From Lactiplantibacillus brownii (GTDB taxonomy: Bacteria; Bacillota; Bacilli; Lactobacillales; Lactobacillaceae), in assembly GCF_031085375.1 (NCBI RefSeq), contig NZ_JAVCWF010000001.1, positions 1,426,001-1,490,000 on the forward strand: DNA of 64,000 nt. The letters are read 5' to 3'. This document shows, in pieces, positions 26,306 through 36,463 of the stretch; position 1 is the stretch's first letter, and the number at the start of each line of letters is the position of its first letter. The notes under the pieces are model-generated. The model was not told where the DNA came from and ran no database searches. It worked only from the letters and a program-made list of their open reading frames with translations. Both the position numbers and the translations under genes were made by a program.

Positions 26306-27673
26306 TTGAACTTACCAGCAGGATTTGTGACAAAATATCAAAAATTAATGGGAGCCGCCGCACCCGATTTTTTCGCGGCGCTCACCGGATCCGTTGAAAA
26401 AGGTTTTCGTATTAATCCAATGAAGCCAACGACCCCCGCCATGCAAGCCAAGATGACGGCGCCAATTCCTTATAGCCCCATCGGTTATTATGGCAAGGTC
26501 AACGGGAACGCTTTGGAGCATCTGGCAGGGGCCGTTTATAGCCAAGAGCCGAGTGCCATGACCGTGGGTGAAGTGGCTAAGCCGCAGTTGAATGAGCGTG
26601 TTCTCGATTTATGTGCCGCACCAGGTGGTAAAACAACGCACTTGCTCAGTTATTTAAACCAGACGGGCCTTTTAGTGACTAATGAGATCAACCCAAAACG
26701 GGTGACGGCTTTAGGCGATAATGTCGAACGTTACGGTGCGCGTAATACGGTGATTACCAATGAAACACCCGTCCATTTAGCCAAAGCCTTACCTGGATTT
26801 TTTGACCGGATCTTAGTCGATGCCCCTTGCTCCGGCGAAGGCATGTTTCGTAAAGATCCCGCTGCGATGCAGTATTGGACGCCCGATTATCCAGCCGAAT
26901 GTGCGATCCGGCAACGCGAAATTCTGACTGAAACCGTCAAAATGTTGCGTCCCGGTGGTCATTTGATCTATTCAACTTGTACGTTTGCACCAGAAGAAGA
27001 TGAGCAAATGATGGCCTGGCTATTACAAACTTATCCTGAATTTGAGCTAGAACCCATTGAAAAGACCGCTGGTATGGTGGACGCCAAACCAGAATGGGCC
27101 GATGGTAATCCAGAGCTGACCAAAGCTGTCCGCCTGTTTCCGCATTTGATGCGTGGTGAAGGGCATTTTATTGCCAAACTAGTTTATCGTGGGGCCGAAG
27201 AGGTCAAAATGCCAAAGCTGGTTCGCAATAATCTCAAACCTGAGCAGCGTCAATTATGGGAAAAGTATGTGGCCCAGTCGCAACTCTCAGGCTTAGAGGC
27301 GTTGGTGTTACAAGCCCATGGTGATCAACTTTACGGAATCCCGGCAATGATGCCCGTCACCCGACGGCTAAAAATCTTCCGACCTGGAATTCAGTTGGGA
27401 GTCTTCAAAAAGAATCGCTTCGAGCCTAGTTATGCTTTGGCCTTGGCGAGTGCTGATCTAGCTTTGCCAAAATTGGCGATTAACCATGATCAATGGGAAC
27501 AATATGTGCATGGCGAAACATTTTCATTAGCAACGACTGAACCGACTGGATTTACGGTACTGACCTGCGCGGGGTTACCAGTTGGCTTTGGCAAGGTCGT
27601 TGGTCGAACCGTGAAGAATTTCTTTCCCAAGGGATTACGTTTCTTAGCGACGGATGAGAATACCGTTTTATAG
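26306..27673 (+). CDS. rsmF: rRNA m5C methyltransferase, RsmF/RsmB-type (NOL1/NOP2/Sun)
   Basis: 455 residues. The SAM-binding motif I region DLCAAPGGKTTHLLSYL (about 110-126) and both Cys residues of the m5C mechanism (DAPCSGEGMF and YSTCTF) are present. A C-terminal PUA-like extension (from about 330) matches RsmF/YebU rather than RsmB; there is no NusB-like N-domain. TTG start with a strong AGGAGGAG six bases upstream. Confidence 0.9.
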   Translation: MNLPAGFVTKYQKLMGAAAPDFFAALTGSVEKGFRINPMKPTTPAMQAKMTAPIPYSPIGYYGKVNGNALEHLAGAVYSQEPSAMTVGEVAKPQLNERVLDLCAAPGGKTTHLLSYLNQTGLLVTNEINPKRVTALGDNVERYGARNTVITNETPVHLAKALPGFFDRILVDAPCSGEGMFRKDPAAMQYWTPDYPAECAIRQREILTETVKMLRPGGHLIYSTCTFAPEEDEQMMAWLLQTYPEFELEPIEKTAGMVDAKPEWADGNPELTKAVRLFPHLMRGEGHFIAKLVYRGAEEVKMPKLVRNNLKPEQRQLWEKYVAQSQLSGLEALVLQAHGDQLYGIPAMMPVTRRLKIFRPGIQLGVFKKNRFEPSYALALASADLALPKLAINHDQWEQYVHGETFSLATTEPTGFTVLTCAGLPVGFGKVVGRTVKNFFPKGLRFLATDENTVL

Positions 27674-27711
27674 GAAATTATGTCCAATTGACGATAAAAT
27701 AGCAAAATTAA

Positions 27712-27756
27712 ATCGCATGACAATCAAGCGGCAATTACCGTTGATTGTCATGCGAT
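27712..27756. terminator. Very long hairpin between convergent genes
   Basis: ATCGCATGACAATCAA (27712-27727) plus CGG pairs with CCG plus TTGATTGTCATGCGAT (27738-27756), 19 bp with one bulged G and a 6-base loop. Neither side has a strict T-run, though the minus side reads ATTTAATTTT. It may terminate both rsmF and the zinc-ribbon gene. Confidence 0.5.
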
Positions 27757-27762
27757 TAATTA

Positions 27763-27933
27763 TTAATTGGGCGTTTTTTCACGTAACACTTCAATACAGT
27801 CCACGCAATATGGGACGGCATTGTGTTTCAGAAAAACTTGGATTTCAGTAAGCGTGTGGGGTGGAATTTCTAATAGAAAGTAAGCTTCATCCCACTTTTT
27901 GAGAATCTTGCCACAGTTTTGGCAGACTAACAT
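27763..27933 (-). CDS. 56-residue zinc-ribbon protein
   Basis: ATG at 27933 with a strong CGGAGGTGG ribosome binding site. The protein has two CxxC knuckles, CQNC (residues 4-7) and CVDC (43-46), separated by 35 residues, the geometry of a small zinc ribbon. No family recognised. It lies tail-to-tail with rsmF. Confidence 0.7.
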   Translation of the reverse strand: MLVCQNCGKILKKWDEAYFLLEIPPHTLTEIQVFLKHNAVPYCVDCIEVLREKTPN

Positions 27934-28150
27934 GTTGACCACCTCCGAGTTTTTAACCCTAATATTAGCGAAACTTACGATAATGGGATACGATTAACAT
28001 TTGTTAAGACGTTTCCCGAATCAGGGACAGGTCAGTTTTAATTTCATAAAATTTGGTTATAAATGGGATGAAACAACCACTAACCCGTTGATCACTGGTA
28101 TGCTAGGGTGCAGTTAGGCATAATTAACTTGTGAAAGCGAGAATTGGTAA

Positions 28151-28324
28151 ATGTTAAACAAGAATGGACGGATTGCGCTGGGCGTTGCCGGACTAATCGA
28201 AGTTATTTTGCTAATTTGGCAATGGGGCGCAGTCTTTACGAATTTATATACAATTGCTTTGATTGGACTCGTGATCTGGTTGAACGAAAAACAACGAAAA
28301 CAGCACGACGATAGTGAAAAATGA
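28151..28324 (+). CDS. 57-residue two-span membrane peptide
   Basis: ATG 28151 to TGA 28324. Two hydrophobic spans (about 8-24 and 27-44) and a charged tail EKQRKQHDDSEK. The ribosome binding site is weak. It is 34 bases upstream of the LURP-type gene on the same strand and may be cotranscribed. No family recognised. Confidence 0.5.
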   Translation: MLNKNGRIALGVAGLIEVILLIWQWGAVFTNLYTIALIGLVIWLNEKQRKQHDDSEK

Positions 28325-28358
28325 AGGATCCTAGTGGCAGCTGAGGGGGGCGTCAGGT

Positions 28359-28862
28359 GTGCGAAAGTTATATTTAAATCAGAAAGTTTGGTCCATGCGG
28401 GACAAGTTTGCAGTGTTGGATGCCCAATCACGCCCCGTTTATCGGGCGGTGGGGAGTTTGTTCAAAATTCCTAAACAGTTTGAAATTCTCAATTTAGAGG
28501 ACAAAGTTTTAGCAACTGTGACCAAAAAGCCATTTGCGTGGCGTCCCGCATTCAAGCTAGAGCTAGGGAATCAGCAAGCTGCAACGATTCGCAAGCAGTG
28601 GACGCTTTTTAAACCGCGTTATGAACTCTCAGCGGTGGGACTCACGGTGACGGGCGACTTTTGGGATATGAATTTTAAAGTCGTCCGCCAGGGGCGCATC
28701 ATTGGTAGCGTGTCGAAACGTTGGTTTAGTGTTGGCGACAAGTATGAGATGACAGTGCAAGATCAAGCCGATGAGTTGTTGCTCGTTGGTTTGGTCATTG
28801 CGATTGATTACGTTAAGCGTACCGAAGCCGCGATAGCCAGTCGTTCAGCAACTAGCCAATAA
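28359..28862 (+). CDS. LURP-one-related/YxjI-type protein (DUF567)
   Basis: 167 residues with a tubby-like beta-barrel signature: repeated short strands such as KLYLNQKVWSMRDKFAVLD, YELSAVGLTVTGDFWDMNFKV and SVSKRWFSVGDKYEM. Bacterial role unknown. GTG start preceded by GAGGGGGG. Confidence 0.85.
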   Translation: MRKLYLNQKVWSMRDKFAVLDAQSRPVYRAVGSLFKIPKQFEILNLEDKVLATVTKKPFAWRPAFKLELGNQQAATIRKQWTLFKPRYELSAVGLTVTGDFWDMNFKVVRQGRIIGSVSKRWFSVGDKYEMTVQDQADELLLVGLVIAIDYVKRTEAAIASRSATSQ

Positions 28863-28877
28863 GGGAAAAGCAAGTCA

Positions 28878-28927
28878 AAAAAAGATTGATAACGATGCTC
28901 ACTGCGAGCGGGTTATCAATCTTTTTT
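28878..28927. terminator. Bidirectional terminator
   Basis: AAAAAAGATTGATAAC (28878-28893) / GTTATCAATCTTTTTT (28912-28927), between the LURP-type gene and fni. Confidence 0.92.
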
Positions 28928-28958
28928 AATCAGTTGAACCATATCAGTAACTAGCTGA

Positions 28959-29993
28959 TTATAAGCTTTTTGTATAAGCCAATAGTTGTGGCGAATAAAT
29001 CAGCTTGTCAGTCATTTGAGATAAATCTGATAGTTGCTTAGCACCAACTAGTGCCATTAACAAGCGTAATTGGTATTGCCAACTATTTAGCATTGCGATG
29101 ACTTCGTCGTCCGTGTGATGTAATAGGGCGTGTAGTACGACGCCAGCGATACCAACGGCATCTGCGCCAAGCATTAACGCTTTTAAAACATCGAGTGGAT
29201 GTCGAATGCCCCCAGCCGCAAAGATCGTTAAATCTTTGGGATGGTTTTTTACTGCGAGCAACGATTCGACCGTTGAGAGACCGTATGAACTGAGATAGCT
29301 CATTTCACGCAAGGGTCGGCGCCGATTCTCGATTTCAGCAAAATTAGTCCCGCCGTGTCCGCCTAAATCTAAGTAACGGACGCCGGCTGCATAGAGTTGT
29401 TGCATGGTTGGTTTAGAGATACCGAAGCCGACTTCTTTAACGATGACGGGTAAGGCTAATTCGGCGACCAATTGTTGAATGTTTGCCAGCCATTTGAAAT
29501 CACGATCACCTTCTGGCATCACGATTTCCTGGACCACATTTAAGTGCAGTTCCAAGGCATCAGCGTGTAACATTTCGATGGCAGTGTGAGCGGCGGTTAA
29601 AGAATGTCCGGCACCTAAATTACCAAAAATGAGACCATTCGGATTGTTAGTGCGCATCGCACTGAAGGTTGGGGCCAGACTAGGATCTTTAATGGCCACG
29701 CTTTGAGAACCAGTTGCAATAGGCAATTTGCATGCAGCTGCGATTTTTCCTAGGCGCGCATTGAGTTTGCCCGTTTGGATTGACCCACCAGTCATAGCTT
29801 CAATGTATAACGGTGAGGACCAATGCCACGGGCCAATCGTGGTTGCGGTTGAAATTTCGGCCACTGTCGTTTCGGGCAAAGCGTCGTGTCGAATCCGGAT
29901 TTGGTCAAAATCACTGGGCTGTTCGGCGTGATAGTATTTTTCTGCCAGTGAGACATGTTCGTCTTTACGATGTGATTGTTTACTTTGTGGCAT
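28959..29993 (-). CDS. fni: Type 2 isopentenyl-diphosphate delta-isomerase
   Basis: 344-residue FMN-dependent enzyme converting IPP to DMAPP, last step of the mevalonate branch. Seen motifs: [13 protein letters not shown] near the N-terminus, the glycine-rich FMN loop [15 protein letters not shown] and [23 protein letters not shown] ribosome binding site. Last gene of the mvk-mvaD-mvaK2-fni operon. Confidence 0.96.
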   Translation of the reverse strand: MPQSKQSHRKDEHVSLAEKYYHAEQPSDFDQIRIRHDALPETTVAEISTATTIGPWHWSSPLYIEAMTGGSIQTGKLNARLGKIAAACKLPIATGSQSVAIKDPSLAPTFSAMRTNNPNGLIFGNLGAGHSLTAAHTAIEMLHADALELHLNVVQEIVMPEGDRDFKWLANIQQLVAELALPVIVKEVGFGISKPTMQQLYAAGVRYLDLGGHGGTNFAEIENRRRPLREMSYLSSYGLSTVESLLAVKNHPKDLTIFAAGGIRHPLDVLKALMLGADAVGIAGVVLHALLHHTDDEVIAMLNSWQYQLRLLMALVGAKQLSDLSQMTDKLIYSPQLLAYTKSL

Positions 29994-30072
29994 GTGGCCA
30001 CCTCCAATGATGTGACTAAAAAAGTGAGACAGGTAGCTGGGCGATTACCGAGCCACCTGTCTCACATTTGGA

Positions 30073-31158
30073 CTACGAAATAGGATTATCTGCGACGGTA
30101 TGTACATTTAAGTTTAACCGTTCGATGCCGTCATTTGCCCAAGCCTGTAAGAGTGGTTGGGGATTGATGGCGCGATCAATTAACACAATGCCACAGTCAC
30201 CACCACCGGCACCCGAAGTCTTGGCAGCGGCACCAGCCGTTTCGGCAATCGAAATCATCCGTTTTAGGATTGGCGTTTCAATCGTCACCTGACTAAAATC
30301 GCCAAGTGATTGTAAAAGGGTCCGGTTTCGCCGTAATTCAGTTTGGATCGTTGCCAGATCACCAGCATGAAAGCCTGCGATCATCCGCTTGAGGCAGGCC
30401 TTACTATCCTGTAGAAAAGTTTGATATTCGCCACGTTGTTTGGCTTTGACCAAGGCAACTTTGTCGACTAAATGTGAGGTAGAAGCGGGCGAGCCGGTCC
30501 AACCAATCATCAAGCGCAAGTCACTGGGTGGCGTTAAGAGGTCGATTTTTAAATCCGGCCAGTCCATGGCTAATAATGCCGTCAAAGACGTTTTTTGCCG
30601 TTGAACTTGTAGCCAGTCACGGTCAAACGAGTGATAGGCGATCCAACCACCATAAACACTGGCAGCGATGTCTCCTAATGACCCATTACCTTGGACGGAG
30701 AGGTGCGCGATGGCCGCTAACTTGAATAATTTATTTTTATCCATCGGTAAACGATAGAATTGGCACAAGGCCTTGACCGTCGCAACGGTTACGGCAGCCG
30801 AAGAGCCTAGACCGTATTTTTTACCATCAGCGCTATCTAGCTCACTGTTAATTCCCAAATGGTAGACGCCTAAATTGCGACCAGCTTCGTGGGCGTAACT
30901 TTCAGTTAAATTGATGGCAGAGAGAATATAGTGAAAGGGATTATCCCGGTTGTCAAACACCATTTCGTCACCTTGGCGACGCCAGAAGATTGAATTTTCT
31001 TGGTACTGTTTTGAAACGATACTCCCGAAAGTGTCACTTGGTGAAATCGTCGCTGTAACAAATTGATCTAACGCCACGATAATGGCTGGAAATCCATGCT
31101 CCACTACTGCATATTCCCCCGCAATGTAGAGCTTTCCAGGTGCTTTCACCGTAATCAT
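30073..31158 (-). CDS. mvaK2: Phosphomevalonate kinase
   Basis: 361-residue GHMP kinase making mevalonate diphosphate. N-terminal MITVKAPGKLYIAGEYAVVE, ATP loop KYGLGSSAAVTVATVKAL, C-terminal AKTSGAGGGDCGI. ATG 31158 has AAAGGA ten bases upstream; upstream in-frame ATGs at 31176 and 31197 are less likely. Sits between mvaD and fni. Confidence 0.95.
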   Translation of the reverse strand: MITVKAPGKLYIAGEYAVVEHGFPAIIVALDQFVTATISPSDTFGSIVSKQYQENSIFWRRQGDEMVFDNRDNPFHYILSAINLTESYAHEAGRNLGVYHLGINSELDSADGKKYGLGSSAAVTVATVKALCQFYRLPMDKNKLFKLAAIAHLSVQGNGSLGDIAASVYGGWIAYHSFDRDWLQVQRQKTSLTALLAMDWPDLKIDLLTPPSDLRLMIGWTGSPASTSHLVDKVALVKAKQRGEYQTFLQDSKACLKRMIAGFHAGDLATIQTELRRNRTLLQSLGDFSQVTIETPILKRMISIAETAGAAAKTSGAGGGDCGIVLIDRAINPQPLLQAWANDGIERLNLNVHTVADNPIS

Positions 31159-31225
31159 GCCATCATGTCCTTTCATGGTCGAGCGTATACTGCTCACCAG
31201 TCAATATAAATAAAATTATTTTTAA

Positions 31226-32206
31226 TTAAGCTTCGGTTATTGAAATCCCAGGTCCGGGTTGGGCAATAATCAGTTGATCTGCGCGAAAGTGGCGTTGCAA
31301 CGCCGTGGTAATGGCTTTGGTATCCTTGCTAGCACAGATGATTTTAACGTTCGGGCCCGCATCCAAAGTATAATAACAGTTAATCCCCTGGGCGCGCAAG
31401 TCCTGAACGGCGTTAATGGTCGTCAACGTCTCGGCAGTGAAGTAGTTAAAAGCCGGTTGTGCGCTGAGATTTAAGGCGTGCATCCGCATCGCATTAGTTT
31501 CTGCCAACGTGCCAACCGCTGTTAGATCACGATCAGCAATGGCTTGGCGCATGGCGATGAGATCACGATTAGCAGTCTGCACCCAGGCCGGATAATAGGG
31601 CGAAGTTGCAACAACCCGTTGCATTCCGGCGGTCGAGCTGATGGGTTTTTTGGTTGCTTTTAAGACGACTGCGATCATTTGAATATCCCAATCAACAGGA
31701 TCTTGGAGTGGCTCGGCGTATGAACTCAAGTCATCTTCGCCAGCATGCCATTCGACGAAGCCACCAAAGATAGAGCGTGTGGCAGAGCCCGAGCCCCGAC
31801 GTGCCAACCGGCTGAGATCAGTCAGTGAGAGCTTTAAGCCAGCAGCGCGACTCCCAGCTGCGGCCAATGCTGCGAAACCGGAAGCTGATGAAGCGAGGCC
31901 AGCAGAAGTGGGGACGTGGTTGCGCGTTTTGACGATAGCACGAGCTGATTGGCCGCTTTTAGCTCGAATCAAATCCAAAAATTTGACGATTCGTTGGGCT
32001 TTTACTGGCGACAATTGAGTGTCATTGAACGTAATTTGGTCTTCGCTGGCGTGAGTCGAAAACTGCACACTGGTCTCGGTGTAAAAATGATCTAACGTTA
32101 AAGAGATGCTGCCATTTTGCGGTAACATCAGTTTTGGATCCTTTTTACCCCAATATTTGACCAACGCAATGTTGGTGTGGGCTTTGGCAATAACTATTTT
32201 TGACAT
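31226..32206 (-). CDS. mvaD: Diphosphomevalonate decarboxylase
   Basis: 326-residue GHMP-fold enzyme turning mevalonate diphosphate into IPP. Motifs: ALVKYWGKKD, PTSAGLASSASGFAALAAA and catalytic Asp region TLDAGPNVKIIC. GGAGG is 6-10 bases upstream. Only 12 bases from mvk. Confidence 0.96.
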   Translation of the reverse strand: MSKIVIAKAHTNIALVKYWGKKDPKLMLPQNGSISLTLDHFYTETSVQFSTHASEDQITFNDTQLSPVKAQRIVKFLDLIRAKSGQSARAIVKTRNHVPTSAGLASSASGFAALAAAGSRAAGLKLSLTDLSRLARRGSGSATRSIFGGFVEWHAGEDDLSSYAEPLQDPVDWDIQMIAVVLKATKKPISSTAGMQRVVATSPYYPAWVQTANRDLIAMRQAIADRDLTAVGTLAETNAMRMHALNLSAQPAFNYFTAETLTTINAVQDLRAQGINCYYTLDAGPNVKIICASKDTKAITTALQRHFRADQLIIAQPGPGISITEA

Positions 32207-32218
32207 GACTCCTCCAAA

Positions 32219-33157
32219 TTAATCGGTTGGCAACAAAGGCTCGACCCAGGTGGCCGTTGCACCAGCTGCCGATAGTTTTTGTGACAGGGTGTTGGCGATC
32301 TCGGCCTCTGGAACGACAGCTAACATGCAGCCGCCTTGACCACTACCCGTCAGCTTCGCTGCAACGGCCCCATTTTGGCGGGCCACGGCTAATAGTTGCT
32401 CTAATGCGGGATGACTGACGCCGAGTGACCGCAGATCATCTTGTGCAGCGTTGATCGCTGTCGCAAGCGCCGCTAAGTTTCCCGTTGCGAGTGCGGTTCG
32501 TGTTTGGCGAGTCAGGCGGCCTAAGTCGTCGATGCGTGTTTGAATGGTCTCACCTTCGACCATCAATAGGTTACGAACGGTTGCAACCGCAACTTTGGTC
32601 TGGCTCTTGATGCCGGTATCTGCGATGACTAAGTAGCCTGGCAATTTGACTGGAATTGGGTAATTTTCGCGTCCTTTGATAAACCAAACTGGAGCTGTCG
32701 CACTGGCCGTGGCCACGTCTAAGCCACTCGGTTGACCGTGCGTATAACTTTCAGCGATATTAGCGGTTTTAAGCAATACTTGTTGTGGTAATGGTCGTTC
32801 AAAGAAATCATAAAAAGCCCGTGTGACCGCTACGGCCGCCGCTGCTGATGAGCCCATCCCACGTTCTGACGGAATATCACTAGTAATATGGATGTCAAAG
32901 CCTTGATCAGGCGCATCAAAGCGTAATAATAGTGTTTTAATCAGTGCTTGAATCCCGCCTAAATTAGCACTCATCGACTGAAAATCACCATTAAAGTAAC
33001 GGCTTTTAACCGTTTGTGCGGTCGTCTGCTGATGAATGACGGCTTGCATTTGGATCGTTGAAATTGGGAGCGCAATTGCGGGTTGACCATAAACCACGCC
33101 ATGCTCGCCAATTAGAATAATTTTGGCATGACTAGTGCCGGTAGCTAGATTTTTCAA
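32219..33157 (-). CDS. mvk: Mevalonate kinase
   Basis: First gene of the lower mevalonate operon. The GHMP motifs are HAKIILIGEHGVVYG, RGMGSSAAAAVAVTRAF and KLTGSGQGGCML. TTG 33157 (MKNLATGTS) is chosen: AGAAAGG lies upstream and a good promoter lies within the alternative N-terminal extension from 33247. About 312 residues, the usual length. No HMG-CoA reductase or synthase in this window. Confidence 0.92.
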   Translation of the reverse strand: MKNLATGTSHAKIILIGEHGVVYGQPAIALPISTIQMQAVIHQQTTAQTVKSRYFNGDFQSMSANLGGIQALIKTLLLRFDAPDQGFDIHITSDIPSERGMGSSAAAAVAVTRAFYDFFERPLPQQVLLKTANIAESYTHGQPSGLDVATASATAPVWFIKGRENYPIPVKLPGYLVIADTGIKSQTKVAVATVRNLLMVEGETIQTRIDDLGRLTRQTRTALATGNLAALATAINAAQDDLRSLGVSHPALEQLLAVARQNGAVAAKLTGSGQGGCMLAVVPEAEIANTLSQKLSAAGATATWVEPLLPTD

Positions 33158-33196
33158 TCGTGTCGCTGCCTTTCTAAATGGATTAATAATAGGATA

Positions 33197-33225
33197 ATAA
33201 TACCGTATAATTCCCGTTTTGACCA
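33197..33225 (-). promoter_or_regulatory. Promoter of the mevalonate operon
   Basis: On the minus strand TGGTCA (33225-33220), an exact 17-base spacer and TATTAT (33202-33197), about 30 bases before the mvk start. Confidence 0.65.
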
Positions 33226-33247
33226 TATATGAAGCGATGTGGGTCAC

Positions 33248-33650
33248 AGAATCACAAAAGATTAAACAAAACTTACTAACTCATGACGTCAATCAGGGTT
33301 GACGCAGCGGCCTGGGTTTTAGTGTCACTTGGCTAGGCAAGCTTTGGGTGCTGTGATATATTAGAGAATGATAAAATATTAGTGGCAAAAATATGAAAGA
33401 TTAGCTGGCGTGCTAAAAAATCCAGCGTGGTTAGCAATGAACTCGGTTGCAAGGTGACAATGACTGCTAGTTTTGACACTCAATTACTTTTAAAATGATT
33501 GGGACTGCCTTTGACCAACGAAATCACGTTCATGTGACCATAATTGTTGGGGTGGCTATGCTATAATTTAAGTCGAATCAAAAAAACGACAGCCCAAAGT
33601 TTTTAGCGGCTGGGCGTTTAAATCTTAATCACTGATTTGGGGCAATAACC
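33248..33650. other. Intergenic region between mvk and dinG
   Basis: 403 bases with no ORF. It holds the dinG extended -10 at 33559-33567 and a leader where CAGCC/GGCTG can pair. The middle part is unassigned. Confidence 0.5.
33559..33567 (+). promoter_or_regulatory. Extended -10 promoter of dinG
   Basis: TGCTATAAT (33559-33567), perfect extended -10; no convincing -35. Confidence 0.5.
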
Positions 33651-36452
33651 ATGAAACCAAACACGACCTATGCCGTTGTGGATATTGAGACCACCGGTAC
33701 TAGTGTTAAGGATGGCGATCGTATCATCCAGATTGGCTGTGCGTTCGTTAAAAACAATAAAATAATTAATACTTTTGCTGCGGATGTTAATCCGCTGACA
33801 ACCGTGCCACCAGTTATTGAAAATTTGACTGGGATCAGTAATGCGCGTGTCCGTAAAGCGCCACCATTTGATGACTTGGCAGGGACGATTTATAGCTTAC
33901 TGCAGGGAACCGTGTTCGTTGCACATAACGTTAACTTTGACTTGCCGTTTATTAATGCTGAATTGCAGCGGGTTGGGTACCCAGAGTTACCGATTCAAGC
34001 CGTCGATACGGTCTCGTTAAGTCAGATTTTACTGCCGACCGCACCAAGCTTTCGACTACGCGATTTAAGTGGACTATTAAACATTGAGCACGATCATCCG
34101 CATGCGGCGGATAGTGATGCCATTGCCACGGCGCATTTATTCATTTTTCTCCAAAAACGCCTGGCTCATTTACCTTTGATCACGTTGCAGCAAATGGTGC
34201 AATTGACGCCGGAGTTGCCGCGAGAAACCGCGGAGTTATTTGCTTATGCCCTGCAACAGGGTAAAAAGCAACCCGGCCGCTTGCCGAAAGAACTGATGAT
34301 TCGTAATGGGCTGGCTTTGCGCAAAAAGGCGCTGCCACAACAAGCAGTTGGGCGTAAAAAGTTACGTTATCCCGTGACCAAGGCGCAGAAAATGCAGCTG
34401 TTCGGTGATGATTTAACTTATCGGCCACAGCAAGCCCGGATGATGAATCAAATTTATCGGCATTACACGAAAGCGGCTACCACGTCCGAACCGTTGATGA
34501 TTGAAGCACCGACCGGGACTGGAAAGACGCTGGGATACTTGTTACCTTTGGCTTATTTAGCACAAGGTGATCGCCAAGTGATCGTCAGTACGGCGACGAC
34601 AGTATTGCAAACCCAACTGCTGGATCAAGGAGTCCAGTTGTTGAATACCTTACTGCCAGAACCAGTGACTGCAGTGGTGATCAAGGGAAATCAGCACTAT
34701 GTTGACTTGGATCGTTTTGCTCGCGGACTCGCGCTCCATGAGCATTCCAAACAAACGCAGTTGTTAAAGTTACGAGTATTGGTTTGGTTGACGACGACCA
34801 CGACGGGTGACCTGGACGAATTACATTTGACGACTTACCAAGCCCCATATTTTACGGAAATTGCGCATCACGGGGTCGCTTCGTTGAAGGCGGATGACCC
34901 ATTCTTTAAAGATGACTTCTTACGTTTTCGAGACCAGCTGACGGCCCAAGCCACATTTATCATTACGAATCATGCTTATTTGATGCGGCATGTGGCCCAG
35001 TTAGGGAGTCGGCAACAACAGCCGTTGCTCGTCTTGGATGAAGCTCAGCATTTAGCAGATGGTGTCTTACATGAGTCACGGCAACGATTTAACTTTAACT
35101 TTTATATGGCGGCCTGCCATAGCTTGACGAGTCGGATCGATCAAGAACACGGTTTGAATTTACGTGCCTTGTTCGCGGAGCAACCGCAAGCCGACTATCG
35201 GTTGAAATTATTAGATAATTCATTAAATGATACTGATTTGCATTTTCAACAATTGCAAGCAGCATTGGCACGGACCTTTGTGCCACATCAAAAGGGCGGC
35301 AGTCAGCCCGTTGAGATTTCAATCACGACGGAAGCTGTGACGAGCTTTTTCGCGGAAAATAACGGGCTCGTGCGACAATTGCAAACGGCGATTGAAAATT
35401 GTTTCTTACAATTTCAACAGTTAAATGAACAGTATCAACATGATCAAGGCGAAATTTTACCACCAGAACAACATGTGTTAGATGATTTCTTTAATCGCAT
35501 GCAAGATCTGCGGCAAGCTTATGATCTATTGCGAACTTGGTTGATGCCAGCAACGCGCGAACAACGCGTATTCTGGATCAGTCTCAATCAATGGCATGAT
35601 CGTGGAAGCTTGACGATGTCTGGAAGCTTGATCGATACGAAGGGCTATTTTAAGTCACAATTGTATCCATACTTCACAGCACCGTTATTTACCGGGGCCA
35701 CCTTATTTGCCACCGGCAAGTCGCAGTATGTCTATAGCCAGTTGGACTTAGCGCCTAAGACGACGGTCCATCATCGGTTATCGACACCGTTCGACTTGGA
35801 GAAACAAGCCCGTTTACTCATTGCCACGGATGCTACGGCCGCCGAAGAACCCAGCGGTAAACAACGGGTCGCTTATCTGACACGAGCCATTCATGATATT
35901 GTCACTGCCGCACCCAAACAGACGTTGATCTTGTTTAATTCCTTAAATTTGATTGAGGCAGTTTTTTACAGCTTGCATCAAACGGGGCTCAGCTCGGATC
36001 GTGAGCTGTTAGCGCAAGGTGTCAACGGGAGTCGTGAAAAGTTATTGCGGCGTTTCATGCAAGGTGACAATGCCATCTTGCTCGGTGCGGCAAGTTTCTG
36101 GGAAGGCATAGATTTGCCACAGGAACAGTTGGAATTATTAATTGTGACGCAGATTCCATTCGAATCGCCTGATCAGACGACTACTAAGGCACGGTACCAA
36201 CAATTGCGCCAAGCCAAAGTCAATCCTTTCTATAACGAAGCGTTACCAAAAGCGGCTTTGAAATTGCGTCAAGGAATCGGCCGGTTGATTCGCACGGATC
36301 AGGATACTGGTGCGGCGGTGATTTTAGATGATCGCCTCGTCACCAAACGCTATGGTCAGACCATTTTAAAGGTGCTACCTAAGGCGATGCCGCCAGTGGA
36401 AGGGTCAGTAGCTGAAATTACGGCTGCTTTACAAAAGTTTTTCCAAAAGTGA
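33651..36452 (+). CDS. dinG: DnaQ-like exonuclease fused to DinG-type helicase
   Basis: 933 residues. N-terminal DEDDh 3'-5' exonuclease (VDIETTGTSVKDGDRIIQIG, with FVAHNVNFDLPFI and HAADSDAIA), then an XPD-like superfamily 2 helicase: Walker A EAPTGTGKT (about 284-293), DEAQH (about 463), GAASFWEGIDLP and the QGIGRLIR motif VI. The segment where E. coli DinG has its Fe-S cysteines lacks Cys, as in other Gram-positive DinG proteins, where exonuclease activity dominates. First gene before ypmB and aspB. Confidence 0.95.
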   Translation: MKPNTTYAVVDIETTGTSVKDGDRIIQIGCAFVKNNKIINTFAADVNPLTTVPPVIENLTGISNARVRKAPPFDDLAGTIYSLLQGTVFVAHNVNFDLPFINAELQRVGYPELPIQAVDTVSLSQILLPTAPSFRLRDLSGLLNIEHDHPHAADSDAIATAHLFIFLQKRLAHLPLITLQQMVQLTPELPRETAELFAYALQQGKKQPGRLPKELMIRNGLALRKKALPQQAVGRKKLRYPVTKAQKMQLFGDDLTYRPQQARMMNQIYRHYTKAATTSEPLMIEAPTGTGKTLGYLLPLAYLAQGDRQVIVSTATTVLQTQLLDQGVQLLNTLLPEPVTAVVIKGNQHYVDLDRFARGLALHEHSKQTQLLKLRVLVWLTTTTTGDLDELHLTTYQAPYFTEIAHHGVASLKADDPFFKDDFLRFRDQLTAQATFIITNHAYLMRHVAQLGSRQQQPLLVLDEAQHLADGVLHESRQRFNFNFYMAACHSLTSRIDQEHGLNLRALFAEQPQADYRLKLLDNSLNDTDLHFQQLQAALARTFVPHQKGGSQPVEISITTEAVTSFFAENNGLVRQLQTAIENCFLQFQQLNEQYQHDQGEILPPEQHVLDDFFNRMQDLRQAYDLLRTWLMPATREQRVFWISLNQWHDRGSLTMSGSLIDTKGYFKSQLYPYFTAPLFTGATLFATGKSQYVYSQLDLAPKTTVHHRLSTPFDLEKQARLLIATDATAAEEPSGKQRVAYLTRAIHDIVTAAPKQTLILFNSLNLIEAVFYSLHQTGLSSDRELLAQGVNGSREKLLRRFMQGDNAILLGAASFWEGIDLPQEQLELLIVTQIPFESPDQTTTKARYQQLRQAKVNPFYNEALPKAALKLRQGIGRLIRTDQDTGAAVILDDRLVTKRYGQTILKVLPKAMPPVEGSVAEITAALQKFFQK

Positions 36453-36463
36453 CAGCGAAAGTG

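Noticed and set aside
33158..33247. N-terminal extension of mevalonate kinase from 33247
   Set aside because: It covers a good promoter (33197-33225) and adds residues not seen in the family.
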